Positions 32,886 to 41,014 of a stretch of 64,000 bases of DNA are shown here, piece by piece (within the stretch, counting starts at the first letter, position 1; every line of letters begins with the position of its first letter). Location: NCBI GenBank assembly GCA_965197665.1, contig CBDANO010000005.1:372001-436000 (forward strand), in the 5' to 3' direction. The position numbers and the translations under genes were made by a program. The notes below the pieces were generated by a model. It was not told where the DNA came from and ran no database searches. It saw nothing but the letters and a program-made list of their open reading frames with translations. Source of the DNA: CBDANO01 sp965197665 (GTDB taxonomy: Bacteria > Chloroflexota > Dehalococcoidia > Lucifugimonadales > UBA3495).

Positions 32886-33458
32886 CGCAGGCCCTTCCCG
32901 GATTCCGCCGCTAAGCCCGCACTATCCTCCGGCCAGCCCACACATCTTAACGGCCTGTACGTTCCGGGAAGGGCCTGCAGGTTCAAGCTCAGGTCGAAGA
33001 CAAGGGGACCCGCCGCCCGACGCTTGCTCACCACTCTCACGAAGGCCCCGCTTCGTAAGACCTGGAGCCTGATTACCCGACAGTTATGTTGTTAATCCGG
33101 CGTCTCCGCCGCGGCCACGAATGACCTGCCTCCCTGGGCCGGGATGTTTACCGGGCCCTTCTTCTCCGGTGGAGCGCCTATTTATGGTAAATCTAATATA
33201 TTGCTTATACTAATTTAATAGCTTAACCAAATAATAGCAGTTATGTCAAGAGATGTCAAACCCCATTTTCGCGCCGCGGCTGCGCCGGAAAAGGTTGGCT
33301 AGCCAGGGAGCTTGCCCCTAGGCGCCGAATCCAGCGGAGCGGGGAATTGCCGCCCGAGCCGGCGGACGAGCGGTGATGTAAACCCCGTCGTCCTTGCGAT
33401 ATAATGTCACGAATTTACCCCAGTCGCGGGTCAAAGAAAGAAGGGCCGAAATTCGCCC
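32886..33458. other. 573-base intergenic region with foldbacks and opposing promoters
   Basis: No protein gene is supported. Two bases after pheA is one arm of a 15-bp perfect inverted repeat (32887-32901 and 32964-32978; arm GCAGGCCCTTCCCGG). Further foldbacks lie at 33039-33056 (6-bp stem) and 33098-33111 (5-bp stem closed by GAGA on the minus strand). A minus-strand promoter at 33231-33259 would transcribe all of these. On the plus strand a TATAAT (33400-33405) lies before the HAD gene. It may encode an RNA on the minus strand. Confidence 0.45.
33231..33259 (-). promoter_or_regulatory. Strong sigma70-type promoter pointing toward pheA
   Basis: On the minus strand: TTGACA (33259-33254), 17 bases, TATTAT (33236-33231). 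No open frame follows in this direction for over 330 bases, and the next gene (pheA) is on the other strand. The likely product is a non-coding or antisense RNA through 33224-32887. Confidence 0.6.
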
Positions 33459-33896
33459 ATGAAAATCTTCTTCGACGTTGACTACACCATCTTGGGGCTG
33501 GACGACAGTTTGCGGCCAGGCACCAAGGAGGTGTTGCAAAGACTCAAAGACGACAACCACGAGATATATATCTGGTCCGGCATGGGGGAACGATGGGAAG
33601 TGGTCGAAAAGCACCAGTTGACTCCTTTCCTGCAAGGGGTGTACGAGAAACCCACCCATCATTTCCACGAACGGCTGGAGGAGTTGGGGGTCCCTTTCGA
33701 ACCCGAGTTCGTCATCGACGACTATCCCGAGGTGGTGTCCGCCTTTGGAGGCGTGTGGGTGCCCCCATATTTCTTCAAGCGAAACTCGGACGAGGAGATG
33801 GAACGGGTCTACCGGATCGTTTGCGACTTCGTGGAAACCGGCGCCTCCGAAGACCGCCAATACCGGGCAAAGGGGACCATCGTACCGCTGTTCTAG
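33459..33896 (+). CDS. HAD-superfamily phosphatase-like protein
   Basis: 145 residues with HAD motif I as MKIFFDVDYTILGLDD (DxD type: Asp6 and Asp8), motif II Ser in YIWSGMGERWEVV and a late acidic motif in FVIDDYPEVVSAFGG. This is the core of a small phosphatase or phosphatase-like protein; the substrate is unknown. No large cap domain is present. It starts at an ATG 53 bases after a TATAAT-like -10 and ends 33 bases before mutL, so the two may be co-transcribed. Confidence 0.72.
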   Translation: MKIFFDVDYTILGLDDSLRPGTKEVLQRLKDDNHEIYIWSGMGERWEVVEKHQLTPFLQGVYEKPTHHFHERLEELGVPFEPEFVIDDYPEVVSAFGGVWVPPYFFKRNSDEEMERVYRIVCDFVETGASEDRQYRAKGTIVPLF

Positions 33897-33929
33897 GATT
33901 GGGCCGCCATCACCTTTTAGGGCTGGGCC

Positions 33930-35633
33930 ATGACCATTAAGATTCTGCCGCCGGAACTGGCCGTTAAGATCGCGGCCGGCGAGGTGGTGGAAAGGCCGGC
34001 GTCGGTGGTCAAAGAGTTGTTGGAGAACTCCTTGGACGCCGGCGCTTCGCAAATCACGGTAGAGATCGAGGCCGGCGGCGTGGGCCGACTCAGAGTTACC
34101 GACGACGGCGCCGGTATCCCGGCTTCCCAAGTCGAGATGGCGTTCCAACGCCATGCCACCAGCAAGCTGGCCTCTCTGGAACAGCTTGACGCCGTTGCTA
34201 CGTTGGGATTCCGGGGAGAAGCCCTTCCCAGCATTGCCGCCGTAACCCGTCTCACCCTAACCACACGCCCCCGAGACGCCGAGTTCGGCCACCGGGTCGA
34301 GTTCCGGCGGGGCGAACTCGTCAGTTCCGGGGCCCACGGCCGCCCGCCGGGTACCACCGTCGAGGTCCGCGACCTGTTCGGCAACCTACCGGCCCGCCGC
34401 AAATTCCTCAAGTCCCCGGCCTCCGAGGGGTCAAGGGTCCACGAGTTGGTGGCGCGCTACGCCCTTTTCTTCGCCGGCGTAAAGTTTCAACTATCAATAG
34501 ACGGGCGAATCAGCCTTGCCACTCCGGGAAACGCTAGACCCCGGGAGACCCTCTTGGCCCTCTATGGCGCAGAGGTGGCCGACGGAATGTTGGAGGTGTT
34601 GGGGGAAGACCCGGCCGGTTACCGGGTATCAGGATTTGTTAGCCCTCCCAATCTCCACCGGGCCAACCGGACCTACATGACCTTCTTCATCAACCGCCGC
34701 TGGGTGCAAAACCGGATGCTTACCTACGCGCTGGAAGAGGCTTACCATGGTCTGTTGCCCGACAAACGCCATCCCATGGCGGCGTTGAACCTGGACATGC
34801 CCTATGATCACGTTGACGTAAACTCGCACCCAGCCAAGCGGGAAGTCAGGTTTCACCTAGAAGGGAAAGTCTTTTCGACGCTGCAAAGAGCGGTGCGGTC
34901 CGCCTTGGTTTCAGACTCCCCGCTACCGGTTATGCGCGGCCCTTCCGGAGATATGCCAACGGCCGGCGACGGAGTCAACGCCGCGTTTTTTCCCCAGCGG
35001 CCCTTCGTCAACCCCCAGGGCGGCCAACCGGCGCCCCCGGACTCCGCAATGACGGCGCAGCCTCCACCGGCCCTCAAAGTCGTTGGACAGGTCAAGCTCA
35101 CTTACATCGTGTCCGAGGGGCCCGACGGCATGTATTTGGTGGACCAGCACGCGGCCCACGAGCGAGTATTGTTCGACCGGCTTCGCCGCCGGGCTACCGA
35201 GAAGGCACCCGAGTCCCAGCCCTTGTTGGACCCGGTCGCCTTGGACCTAACGCCCAGCCAAGCCGATGTATTTAAGACTCATGCCGACTTCCTAGCGGGT
35301 TACGGATTCGAGGTAGAGGACTTTGGAGATAACGCTTATCTGCTCCGGTCCATACCCAGCATCCTGACCAGCCAAGACCCGGGGCAATCGCTGGTGGACG
35401 TGCTGGACATGGCGGCCTTCGAAGGGCTGCTGCGCCAGCAGGGGGATGTCCTAGCCGCCTCCATCGCGTGCCACAGCGCCATCCGCGCCGGCAAATCGCT
35501 GACCGAGGTGGAAATGCTGTCGTTGCTGGAGCAACTGGAGAGGACCGACAACCCCCACACCTGCCCCCACGGCCGGCCGACTATGATCCACTTCAGCTCG
35601 TATCACATGGAGCGGGGATTCGGACGCCGGTAA
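33930..35633 (+). CDS. mutL: DNA mismatch repair protein MutL
   Basis: A 567-residue GHKL ATPase. N-terminal motifs: IKILPPELAVKIAAGEVVERPASVVKELLENSLDAGA, VTDDGAGIPASQ and ATLGFRGEALPSIAAV. The C-terminal dimerisation domain carries DQHAAHERVLFDRL (the DQHA(X)2E(X)4E metal motif, second Glu not obvious) and ends in CPHGRPTMIHFS, which also occurs in the nicking-type MutL. It may therefore have endonuclease activity, as in bacteria without MutH. No mutS lies within the window. Start ATG 33930. Confidence 0.95.
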   Translation: MTIKILPPELAVKIAAGEVVERPASVVKELLENSLDAGASQITVEIEAGGVGRLRVTDDGAGIPASQVEMAFQRHATSKLASLEQLDAVATLGFRGEALPSIAAVTRLTLTTRPRDAEFGHRVEFRRGELVSSGAHGRPPGTTVEVRDLFGNLPARRKFLKSPASEGSRVHELVARYALFFAGVKFQLSIDGRISLATPGNARPRETLLALYGAEVADGMLEVLGEDPAGYRVSGFVSPPNLHRANRTYMTFFINRRWVQNRMLTYALEEAYHGLLPDKRHPMAALNLDMPYDHVDVNSHPAKREVRFHLEGKVFSTLQRAVRSALVSDSPLPVMRGPSGDMPTAGDGVNAAFFPQRPFVNPQGGQPAPPDSAMTAQPPPALKVVGQVKLTYIVSEGPDGMYLVDQHAAHERVLFDRLRRRATEKAPESQPLLDPVALDLTPSQADVFKTHADFLAGYGFEVEDFGDNAYLLRSIPSILTSQDPGQSLVDVLDMAAFEGLLRQQGDVLAASIACHSAIRAGKSLTEVEMLSLLEQLERTDNPHTCPHGRPTMIHFSSYHMERGFGRR

Positions 35634-35725
35634 ATTAGAGTACACCTACTGGCGAGCAGCGTTATTAGCCGCGCCCGGTACCGGGCAGGTAGATTACATT
35701 GGGGCGGGCTTTCTCATGGAACGGC

Positions 35726-36589
35726 CTACCTCGCCTGCCAATACCGGCGCCCCTCCAACCGAACAACCTTCCCGAACCCCGTGGTGTGGCAAATAGCGAT
35801 TGTCGCGTCTTCCGCCTCGGCCCGCTCCAGCATGTTCTTTCTGGTCCGCACCGCTTGGTCCGCGTCAGCGTCGAAACTGAACACCCAATCGGTCTCGCTG
35901 ACTTGGGCCGGGTTATGGAACACGTCGCCGAGGACCAACGCCCGCTGACCCCCTGAAACTACGGCCAAGCTCATGGACCCCGGCGTGTGCCCGGGGGTGG
36001 AGATGGCCGTTACTTCGCTGGTCAGGGCTTTCTCCCCCGTCAAAAGGTCGATCACTCCTTGATTCTCCAAGGGAGCGAGCGTCTCTTCGAAGAAGGTAAA
36101 GCCGAAAATCTCTTGGTCGCGGGGCGATTTGAACAGGTCCCAATCGGCTTGATGAGCAACGTACCGGGCCGTGGGGAAGGTCGCGGCCTTGTCCGACCCT
36201 CCTTGGCCCAAATTCCAACCTACGTGGTCCGGATGAAGGTGAGTCAAGAAAACCACGTCGATGTCTCCGGGTTGCAGGCCTTCTTCCTGAAGCCTTTGAA
36301 GCAAACTTCCTTCCACCCCCCCGAACAACGCAATGGTGCCCGGATTGTTGACGGCGGTGCCGATGCCGGAGTCGGCTAATATGATCCTGCCTTGGGAGCG
36401 TATCAAGAAACAATCGACGTGGACCCGCATATTCTCGGGGCCATTGAACGCTTCCGGATACCTCTCTTGGTATGGGCTCCAGTCGGCTTGAGAGACGTTC
36501 GGAAACGTTAGCTCGAGTGGTAAAGCAGCTTCCGCGTCGTGGAGGGCCACAATCTCAACGTTGCCTATCGAAATCCTACTTCGGGGCAT
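35726..36589 (-). CDS. MBL-fold metallo-hydrolase
   Basis: A 287-residue protein from the ATG at 36589, chosen for AGGAGGT five bases upstream; the longer frame starts two codons earlier with TTG. MBL motifs are HLHPDHVGWN, HQADWDLF, a distal ISTPGHTPGSMSLAV and LVLGDVFHNPAQV. The closest look is to the alkylsulfatase/lactonase-like group (YcbL/AHL-lactonase type). It is the second of three MBL genes in the window and is not clearly linked in operon terms to its neighbours: mutL is convergent and a Tat-signal protein follows upstream. Confidence 0.9.
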   Translation of the reverse strand: MPRSRISIGNVEIVALHDAEAALPLELTFPNVSQADWSPYQERYPEAFNGPENMRVHVDCFLIRSQGRIILADSGIGTAVNNPGTIALFGGVEGSLLQRLQEEGLQPGDIDVVFLTHLHPDHVGWNLGQGGSDKAATFPTARYVAHQADWDLFKSPRDQEIFGFTFFEETLAPLENQGVIDLLTGEKALTSEVTAISTPGHTPGSMSLAVVSGGQRALVLGDVFHNPAQVSETDWVFSFDADADQAVRTRKNMLERAEAEDATIAICHTTGFGKVVRLEGRRYWQAR

Positions 36590-36782
36590 AATCAACCTCC
36601 TAATCGACTAGGGTGCTCGAGCGGCTGCTAAATGGTTGCGGTTGGACCGGAAGCCGGTCCACATCCGAGTGATTCGGCTACAGAGGATAGGTTCCGCCGG
36701 AGTGCGCAAAGGCATTCGGTCTTGGGGCTGCCGCTGCTGGGATTAGGTACCGGCGCCCGGGTCCAGTCGGAGTCGGTACGGA

Positions 36783-37016
36783 TTAGCCGTGGCTGTTGCG
36801 GCGAGGGTCCAAGCGAGGGTCCCGGGCCGGATGAAATATGGAGTCCTTCCCCGGAAATTCGCCCGAAGTATCGGAGGCGTCCCCTGAATTGCCTCTGCCA
36901 AGTCGGAGAAAGGGGGCCGAAAAGAGGGCCACGGCGGCCGCGCCCAGTCCCAATTTTCCCAGGAAGCTACGGCGGGATTCACGGCCGGCTAGGGGTTTTT
37001 CGGAGTCTTTCGACAC
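36783..37016 (-). CDS. Small twin-arginine-signal protein of unknown function
   Basis: A 77-residue product starting at GTG 37016 with GGGAG six bases upstream. It has a clear Tat signal: SRRSFLGKLGLGAAAVALFSAPF (residues 14-36), meaning a twin-arginine motif, a hydrophobic core and then a short polar tail rich in Asp, Arg and Pro (about 38 residues ending NSHG). Folded proteins are normally sent through Tat, so a tail this short is unusual; it may be an accessory peptide or an anchor. It lies 142 bases downstream of the FAD oxidoreductase gene on the same strand. No family was recognised. Confidence 0.55.
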   Translation of the reverse strand: MSKDSEKPLAGRESRRSFLGKLGLGAAAVALFSAPFLRLGRGNSGDASDTSGEFPGKDSIFHPARDPRLDPRRNSHG

Positions 37017-37158
37017 GGCGCGCTCCCATTAAAGTTATGGGTCAAGTGATCGCGGTGAAGCTTTGACCCTCCTACAGATTTTACTCTCCAAACCGGATAT
37101 TGCAAGACCGACGGCGCCATCCCGGTAACCCGCCCCGCCGGCGGGCAACCGTTCCGCC

Positions 37159-38484
37159 CTACTTCTCGAGAGCATCCTCCATGACCATCCTAGCTACTTG
37201 ACGGCCCATGCGGACCGAATAGTTGGTGCCCCGGTCTTCGGGGTATATCTGGGTGGTATTCGCCAAGTACAGGTTGTGGAAGGGGGTCCGGTGGTCGGGA
37301 ATGCGTTGGCCGTAGTTGACGCCGATGATGGGCTGGGCGCCGTCTACTTTGTGATGGTGGTACTCCAGAATCCACGACTCATCGAACTCCGGGTTGATTT
37401 TGCGCAGGTGAGGCGAAACATCATTCAGCAACTCTTCCGCGCTCTTCCGGTACAGAGAACTCTCCCGGCTGGGATAGTTGCTGAAGTAAACGACGTGCCG
37501 GTTGCCGTACAGGGACTTGTCGATCATGTTGGTGTGCTCGATGATGCCAACGAAGGGAAGGTCGGTATCGGCGACGTTAATCCAGTACTTGGGCGTCAGA
37601 GGCCGGTCCAACACTAGGATCATCAGCACCGCCGACAGGTACCGCACCCCTTCCAGCTTTTCCTGGTAGTCCTCCGGCATGGGAGGTACCAAGCGGGTGA
37701 ACACATAGGATGGAGTCGTGGCTATCATAGCGTCGTAGTTGATAACTTGGGGCGGTTTATCCGGAAGCTCCACCTCCATGCCGGTAGCGGCGCCGTCTTC
37801 CACGACCACCCTATTCACACCGGCCGATATGTGAACGTCGCCGCCTTGGGCTGAGACTCGCTTTCCCAAGACGTCGAACACTTCCCCGAAGCTACCCATG
37901 GGATACCCCAAGCGCTCCTTTTGAAGCCCCTTGCCCCGGGAAGCGACCCGCAAGTAGATCTTGCCCCATAGCCAGGTCATACTCACCTGATCGTAATACT
38001 CGCCGAATTTACCCCGCAGCAAGGGCTCCCAGATAACTTGATAGGCCCGCTGCCCCATGTGGCCGACTATCCAGTCTTTGGCGGTAACCCCCTCGAATTT
38101 GCGCCAATCGGTGGTCTTTTGGAGAACAAAGGTCCAAAGGCCCACTTGAAGGCGCTGGAGTAATGAGAGGGGCTTGAACCGCAGCAGGTCCATGGGGGTG
38201 CCGAAGTCCCATATTTTGCCCCCGTGGAACAACCCCACTTTGGACTCCAACCAAGCCAACTTATCGCCCAAACCCAACTCCGCGATCAGTCCGGCCATGT
38301 CCACGTCGCTAACGAACAGGTGGTGGTAGCCCCGTTCCAGTTGCCCCCCGCCCACGTCGAAAGTGGATGCTTGGCCCCCCAAGAAAGGCGCGCGTTCGAA
38401 GACCTGGGCGTAATGCCCTTCCTTGGTCAGTTCGTAAGCGGCGGCCAGCCCGGCGGCGCCACCGCCGATGATACCCACCCTCAT
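37159..38484 (-). CDS. FAD-dependent amine-oxidase/protoporphyrinogen-oxidase-like oxidoreductase
   Basis: The ATG at 38484 gives 441 residues beginning MRVGIIGGGAAGLAAAYELTKEG, the FAD-binding betaalphabeta with the GxGxxG motif. It is preferred because it overlaps the upstream stop as ATGA; the open frame to 38598 adds non-family residues. Internal features are GGQASTFDVGGGQLERGYHHLF, GVNYGQRIPDH, NLYLANTTQIYPEDRGTNYSVRMGRQVARMV (the C-terminal FAD segment). Such enzymes oxidise amines, porphyrinogens or isoprenoid/sugar-lipid substrates. Its coupling to a flippase-like membrane protein suggests envelope glycolipid or carotenoid-type lipid work (inference). Confidence 0.88.
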   Translation of the reverse strand: MRVGIIGGGAAGLAAAYELTKEGHYAQVFERAPFLGGQASTFDVGGGQLERGYHHLFVSDVDMAGLIAELGLGDKLAWLESKVGLFHGGKIWDFGTPMDLLRFKPLSLLQRLQVGLWTFVLQKTTDWRKFEGVTAKDWIVGHMGQRAYQVIWEPLLRGKFGEYYDQVSMTWLWGKIYLRVASRGKGLQKERLGYPMGSFGEVFDVLGKRVSAQGGDVHISAGVNRVVVEDGAATGMEVELPDKPPQVINYDAMIATTPSYVFTRLVPPMPEDYQEKLEGVRYLSAVLMILVLDRPLTPKYWINVADTDLPFVGIIEHTNMIDKSLYGNRHVVYFSNYPSRESSLYRKSAEELLNDVSPHLRKINPEFDESWILEYHHHKVDGAQPIIGVNYGQRIPDHRTPFHNLYLANTTQIYPEDRGTNYSVRMGRQVARMVMEDALEK

Positions 38485-39602
38485 CGCAGCTCGTCCTCCG
38501 GTGGCAGAGATGAAGCGCCGCCGCCCGAGTATCCCGCCGCTTGCTCCGCGGCTTGGGGATTGGCCGTCAATCCGACCAAGGAGATATTCTGCTTCCACAA
38601 TATGAACAGGCCGGCCACGTTAACCGGCAGCCACAAGGCAACCAAGTGTAAGAATCCGGCGTAGGCCCCGGCCACCGACCCACCTATCCCCAAGGCGATT
38701 AGCGTCTGTTGGGCCACCAATTCGAAGGGTCCTATTCCTCCGATGGAGCTGGGGACCGCGGTGGCCAGGTTGGAGGTGGCGGTCACCAACAACACCACCA
38801 GCGCCAAGACCCCCATGGAACCGAAATCACCGTCGAGGCCGAAAGAGTAGCCGACCAAAAAATACATTGAGGTCTCGAAGGTCCACACCGGCAACGACAA
38901 CAAAAACAAGCTCAGGTGTTTTCGAGGAGAGTTGAGGATGCTCAACCCTTGAACGAAGGCTTCCGCCAACTCCCGTGCCTTGGGCCGGAAGCGGGCCGGC
39001 ACAATGCGCGTAGTCACGTCGAAAAACCTGTCGTATTCTTTCATGGCGGCCAGCGCCGTCAGCGCCGCTAGGGCGCCAACGAATACCACCGCGGTCACCA
39101 CGCCCAGCACTATCCAAGTCGTGCGGGAGGTGTCGCTGGACTCGTCGAACTCACCCAAGGCGAAGAGCACCGGCCCGGCGACGCCAACCCAAGCCAGCAA
39201 GGTCATGCCGTCGTAGACCCGCTCCACTGCCACAGTGGCCAAGGCCGCGCTGCCGCTGACCGGTTCCCGGCGGGTCAGGTAGTATGCCCGGACCAGCTCG
39301 CCCAACCGGGCCGGCAATAGATTGTTGGCCATGTACGCGATTACCACGACTGGATACAACCGTGACGTGGGAATCACCCGCAATGGCGACAGCAGGTAGC
39401 GCCAACGCACCGCCCGGAAATATACCCCAACAAAGTACAAGCCTATGGCCGGAACAACGTATACGTAGTCGGCTTTGGCCAGGGCGTCTCTCACTTCCGA
39501 CAAGTCGACTTGGTAGATCAAAACCAACAGTAACAGGATGCTGACGCCTAACCCCAGCCAGAATTGCCAATGGATACTCCGCAATTGACTCCTTCCAGTC
39601 AC
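38481..39602 (-). CDS. Flippase-like (UPF0104/lysylphosphatidylglycerol-synthase TM-type) membrane protein
   Basis: A 373-residue membrane protein with about eight hydrophobic segments and the UPF0104 pattern: FRAVRWRYLLSPL near the N-terminus, NNLLPARLGELVRAYYL, AVPSSIGGIGPFELVAQQTLIALGI with the SSIGGIGPFE-type signature, and a C-terminal VALWLPVNVAGLFIL. It is expected in lipid-linked sugar or lipid translocation. It starts at GTG 39602, though the TTG at 39584 with GGAAGGAG upstream is a stronger start. Its stop overlaps the ATG of the FAD oxidoreductase by four bases (ATGA), so the two are translationally coupled. Confidence 0.88.
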   Translation of the reverse strand: MTGRSQLRSIHWQFWLGLGVSILLLLVLIYQVDLSEVRDALAKADYVYVVPAIGLYFVGVYFRAVRWRYLLSPLRVIPTSRLYPVVVIAYMANNLLPARLGELVRAYYLTRREPVSGSAALATVAVERVYDGMTLLAWVGVAGPVLFALGEFDESSDTSRTTWIVLGVVTAVVFVGALAALTALAAMKEYDRFFDVTTRIVPARFRPKARELAEAFVQGLSILNSPRKHLSLFLLSLPVWTFETSMYFLVGYSFGLDGDFGSMGVLALVVLLVTATSNLATAVPSSIGGIGPFELVAQQTLIALGIGGSVAGAYAGFLHLVALWLPVNVAGLFILWKQNISLVGLTANPQAAEQAAGYSGGGASSLPPEDELR

Positions 39603-39856
39603 GGAATCGTCCGGGCCTCAGACCACAGTATAGAACGCACCGCCGGGGCCCGCCGCTGTCAAATGGTACGAATCAATCCAAGAATCCAGTATACGGGAGG
39701 CAGTAACGGAGCTACAAGAAAGGCAGCTTCGTCGGTCGCCTCCCAAGATTGTGGGGTCCCTATTTGGAACCATGCGCCCGCTCCACCCAGTCCCGGCTGC
39801 GGCCAAAATCCAGCCCCAGTCACGTTACCGGGCGGCCATCGAAGTCTTGCGGGCAC

Positions 39857-39925
39857 TAATCAACCCGATGTGCGAGTTCCTTAGCCCCTATCCAGGCGCA
39901 ACGCGAGGGTTGCCCCCCCCTGAGA
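39857..39925 (+). repeat. Dispersed repeat family A, left-end fragment 5
   Basis: ATCAACCCGATGTGCGAGTTCC then AGGCGCAACGCGAGGGTTGCCCC, matching the left half of the copies at 23.8 and 59.7 kb. No right end or hairpin follows. Confidence 0.7.
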
Positions 39926-39967
39926 TCTGGCTGTGCCAGCCCGGACCGGCAGCTTAGCCTTGGGAAA

Positions 39968-39976
39968 TGCTATAAT
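39968..39976 (+). promoter_or_regulatory. Extended -10 promoter element upstream of htpX
   Basis: TGCTATAAT: a TGn extension with a consensus TATAAT. No good -35 at 16-18 bases, as expected for extended -10 promoters. It leaves a leader of about 70 bases before the htpX ATG at 40053. Confidence 0.5.
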
Positions 39977-40052
39977 TTATTACAGCACGAACGGCGGACA
40001 GCCGCGGCGTTCGCAAGCCGTTGAGCAGGCTTGCCGGGAGAGTCGGGAAACT

Positions 40053-40898
40053 ATGAATACCATGAAAACCTTCGTCCTCATGATAGCCTTGACCGGTCTG
40101 TTGCTGCTAATCGGGGCCGCCTTGGGGGGAGTTTCGGGCATCATCATCGCCTTGGTGATCGCTGTCATAATGAATTTCGGCGCCTACTGGTTCAGCGACC
40201 GCATCGCCCTCAGCATGGCCCACGCTCATCCGGTGACGGAGGAAGAAGACCGGGAGCTTTACGGCATCGTATCGGAACAAGCAACCCTGGCCGGCCTTCC
40301 CATGCCGAAGGTCTACGAAATAGATTCGGAGTCGCCCAACGCTTTCGCTACCGGACGCAGCCCCAACAATGCCACTGTTGCGGTGACGACGGGCATCCGG
40401 CGCATCCTTAATCGAGAGGAGTTGGGGGCCGTCTTGGCCCACGAAATGGCCCACGTGGGCAATCGCGACACCTTGATCATGGCCTTCGTCGCCACCATTG
40501 CCGGCGCCATCTCCATGTTGGCCTTGATGGCCCAGTTTTCCGCTATATTCGGCGGTTTCGGCGGCAGAGACCGCGGCGGCAACATGATCGGGCTGCTGAT
40601 CGTCGCCATCGTCATGCCCATCGCAGCCAGCGTGATCCGCATGGCTATCTCCCGGGCCCGGGAGTTCCAAGCCGACGCTACGGGCGCTCGGACTTCAGGG
40701 AACCCCCACGCCCTGGCCAGCGCTCTGGAAAAGCTGGAAATAGGCGCTCGAAACCGCCCCATGAAAGTGGCCGAGGGAGCGTCCCACCTATTCATCGTGA
40801 ACCCCCTTTCCGGCGCATCGATGGCCAACCTGTTTTCGACTCATCCACCCATCGCGGAGCGGGTGCGGCGGCTGCGGGAAATGCCCCCCAACTTCTAA
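40053..40898 (+). CDS. htpX: Protease HtpX-like M48 metallopeptidase
   Basis: 281 residues from ATG 40053; the longer open frame from 39933 runs through promoter sequence. A membrane protease for misfolded membrane proteins. N-terminal helix pair: MKTFVLMIALTGLLLLIGAALGG and IIIALVIAVIMNFGAYWFSD. The zinc motif HEMAHVGNRD (HExxH) follows LNREELGAVLA, a third ligand lies in the AREFQADATGA segment (Glu), and two further hydrophobic segments surround it. The STHPPIAERVRRLREM C-terminus is typical of HtpX. Usually heat- or envelope-stress regulated; no operator was identified here. Confidence 0.95.
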   Translation: MNTMKTFVLMIALTGLLLLIGAALGGVSGIIIALVIAVIMNFGAYWFSDRIALSMAHAHPVTEEEDRELYGIVSEQATLAGLPMPKVYEIDSESPNAFATGRSPNNATVAVTTGIRRILNREELGAVLAHEMAHVGNRDTLIMAFVATIAGAISMLALMAQFSAIFGGFGGRDRGGNMIGLLIVAIVMPIAASVIRMAISRAREFQADATGARTSGNPHALASALEKLEIGARNRPMKVAEGASHLFIVNPLSGASMANLFSTHPPIAERVRRLREMPPNF

Positions 40899-40940
40899 CC
40901 CCTCAACTTCCCCAGCCGCGGTTCTGAACCGGAGAGGACC

Positions 40941-40972
40941 GGTGTGATTGCACCGGCCTTTTCACGGAATGC
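40941..40972 (+). terminator. Probable intrinsic terminator after htpX
   Basis: CCGGTG, a six-base loop, CACCGG, then CCTTTTC. It starts about 45 bases after the htpX stop. The T-run is short, so it is moderate evidence. Confidence 0.5.
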
Positions 40973-41014
40973 GGGCCGACGCCGCTACGGGCCGTCCATG
41001 GGCCGCGGAGCCGG

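Larger units (their letters stand above)
39603..40052. other. 450-base intergenic region before htpX
   Basis: No protein gene is supported. It holds a partial family A repeat (39857-39925) and an extended -10 promoter element (39968-39976) that should drive htpX. The remainder (39603-39850) shows no clear element. Confidence 0.5.

Noticed and set aside
32886..33230. RNase P RNA (GAGGATAGTGCGGGC-like stretch on the minus strand) or T-box leader
   Set aside because: Only one conserved-looking block; the 3' conserved RNase P regions would fall inside pheA, and no T-box AGGGTGG core or downstream target gene fits.
33318..34154. Minus-strand open frame of 278 residues over the HAD and mutL genes
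   Set aside because: Antisense to two genes with clear motifs; no domain signature.
36632..37066. Plus-strand frame of 144 residues overlapping the Tat protein
   Set aside because: The minus-strand frame has a textbook twin-arginine signal and an SD; the plus frame is compositionally random.
39933..40052. Upstream part of the htpX open frame
   Set aside because: It contains a consensus extended -10 promoter and no HtpX homology; the membrane helix starts right after ATG 40053.
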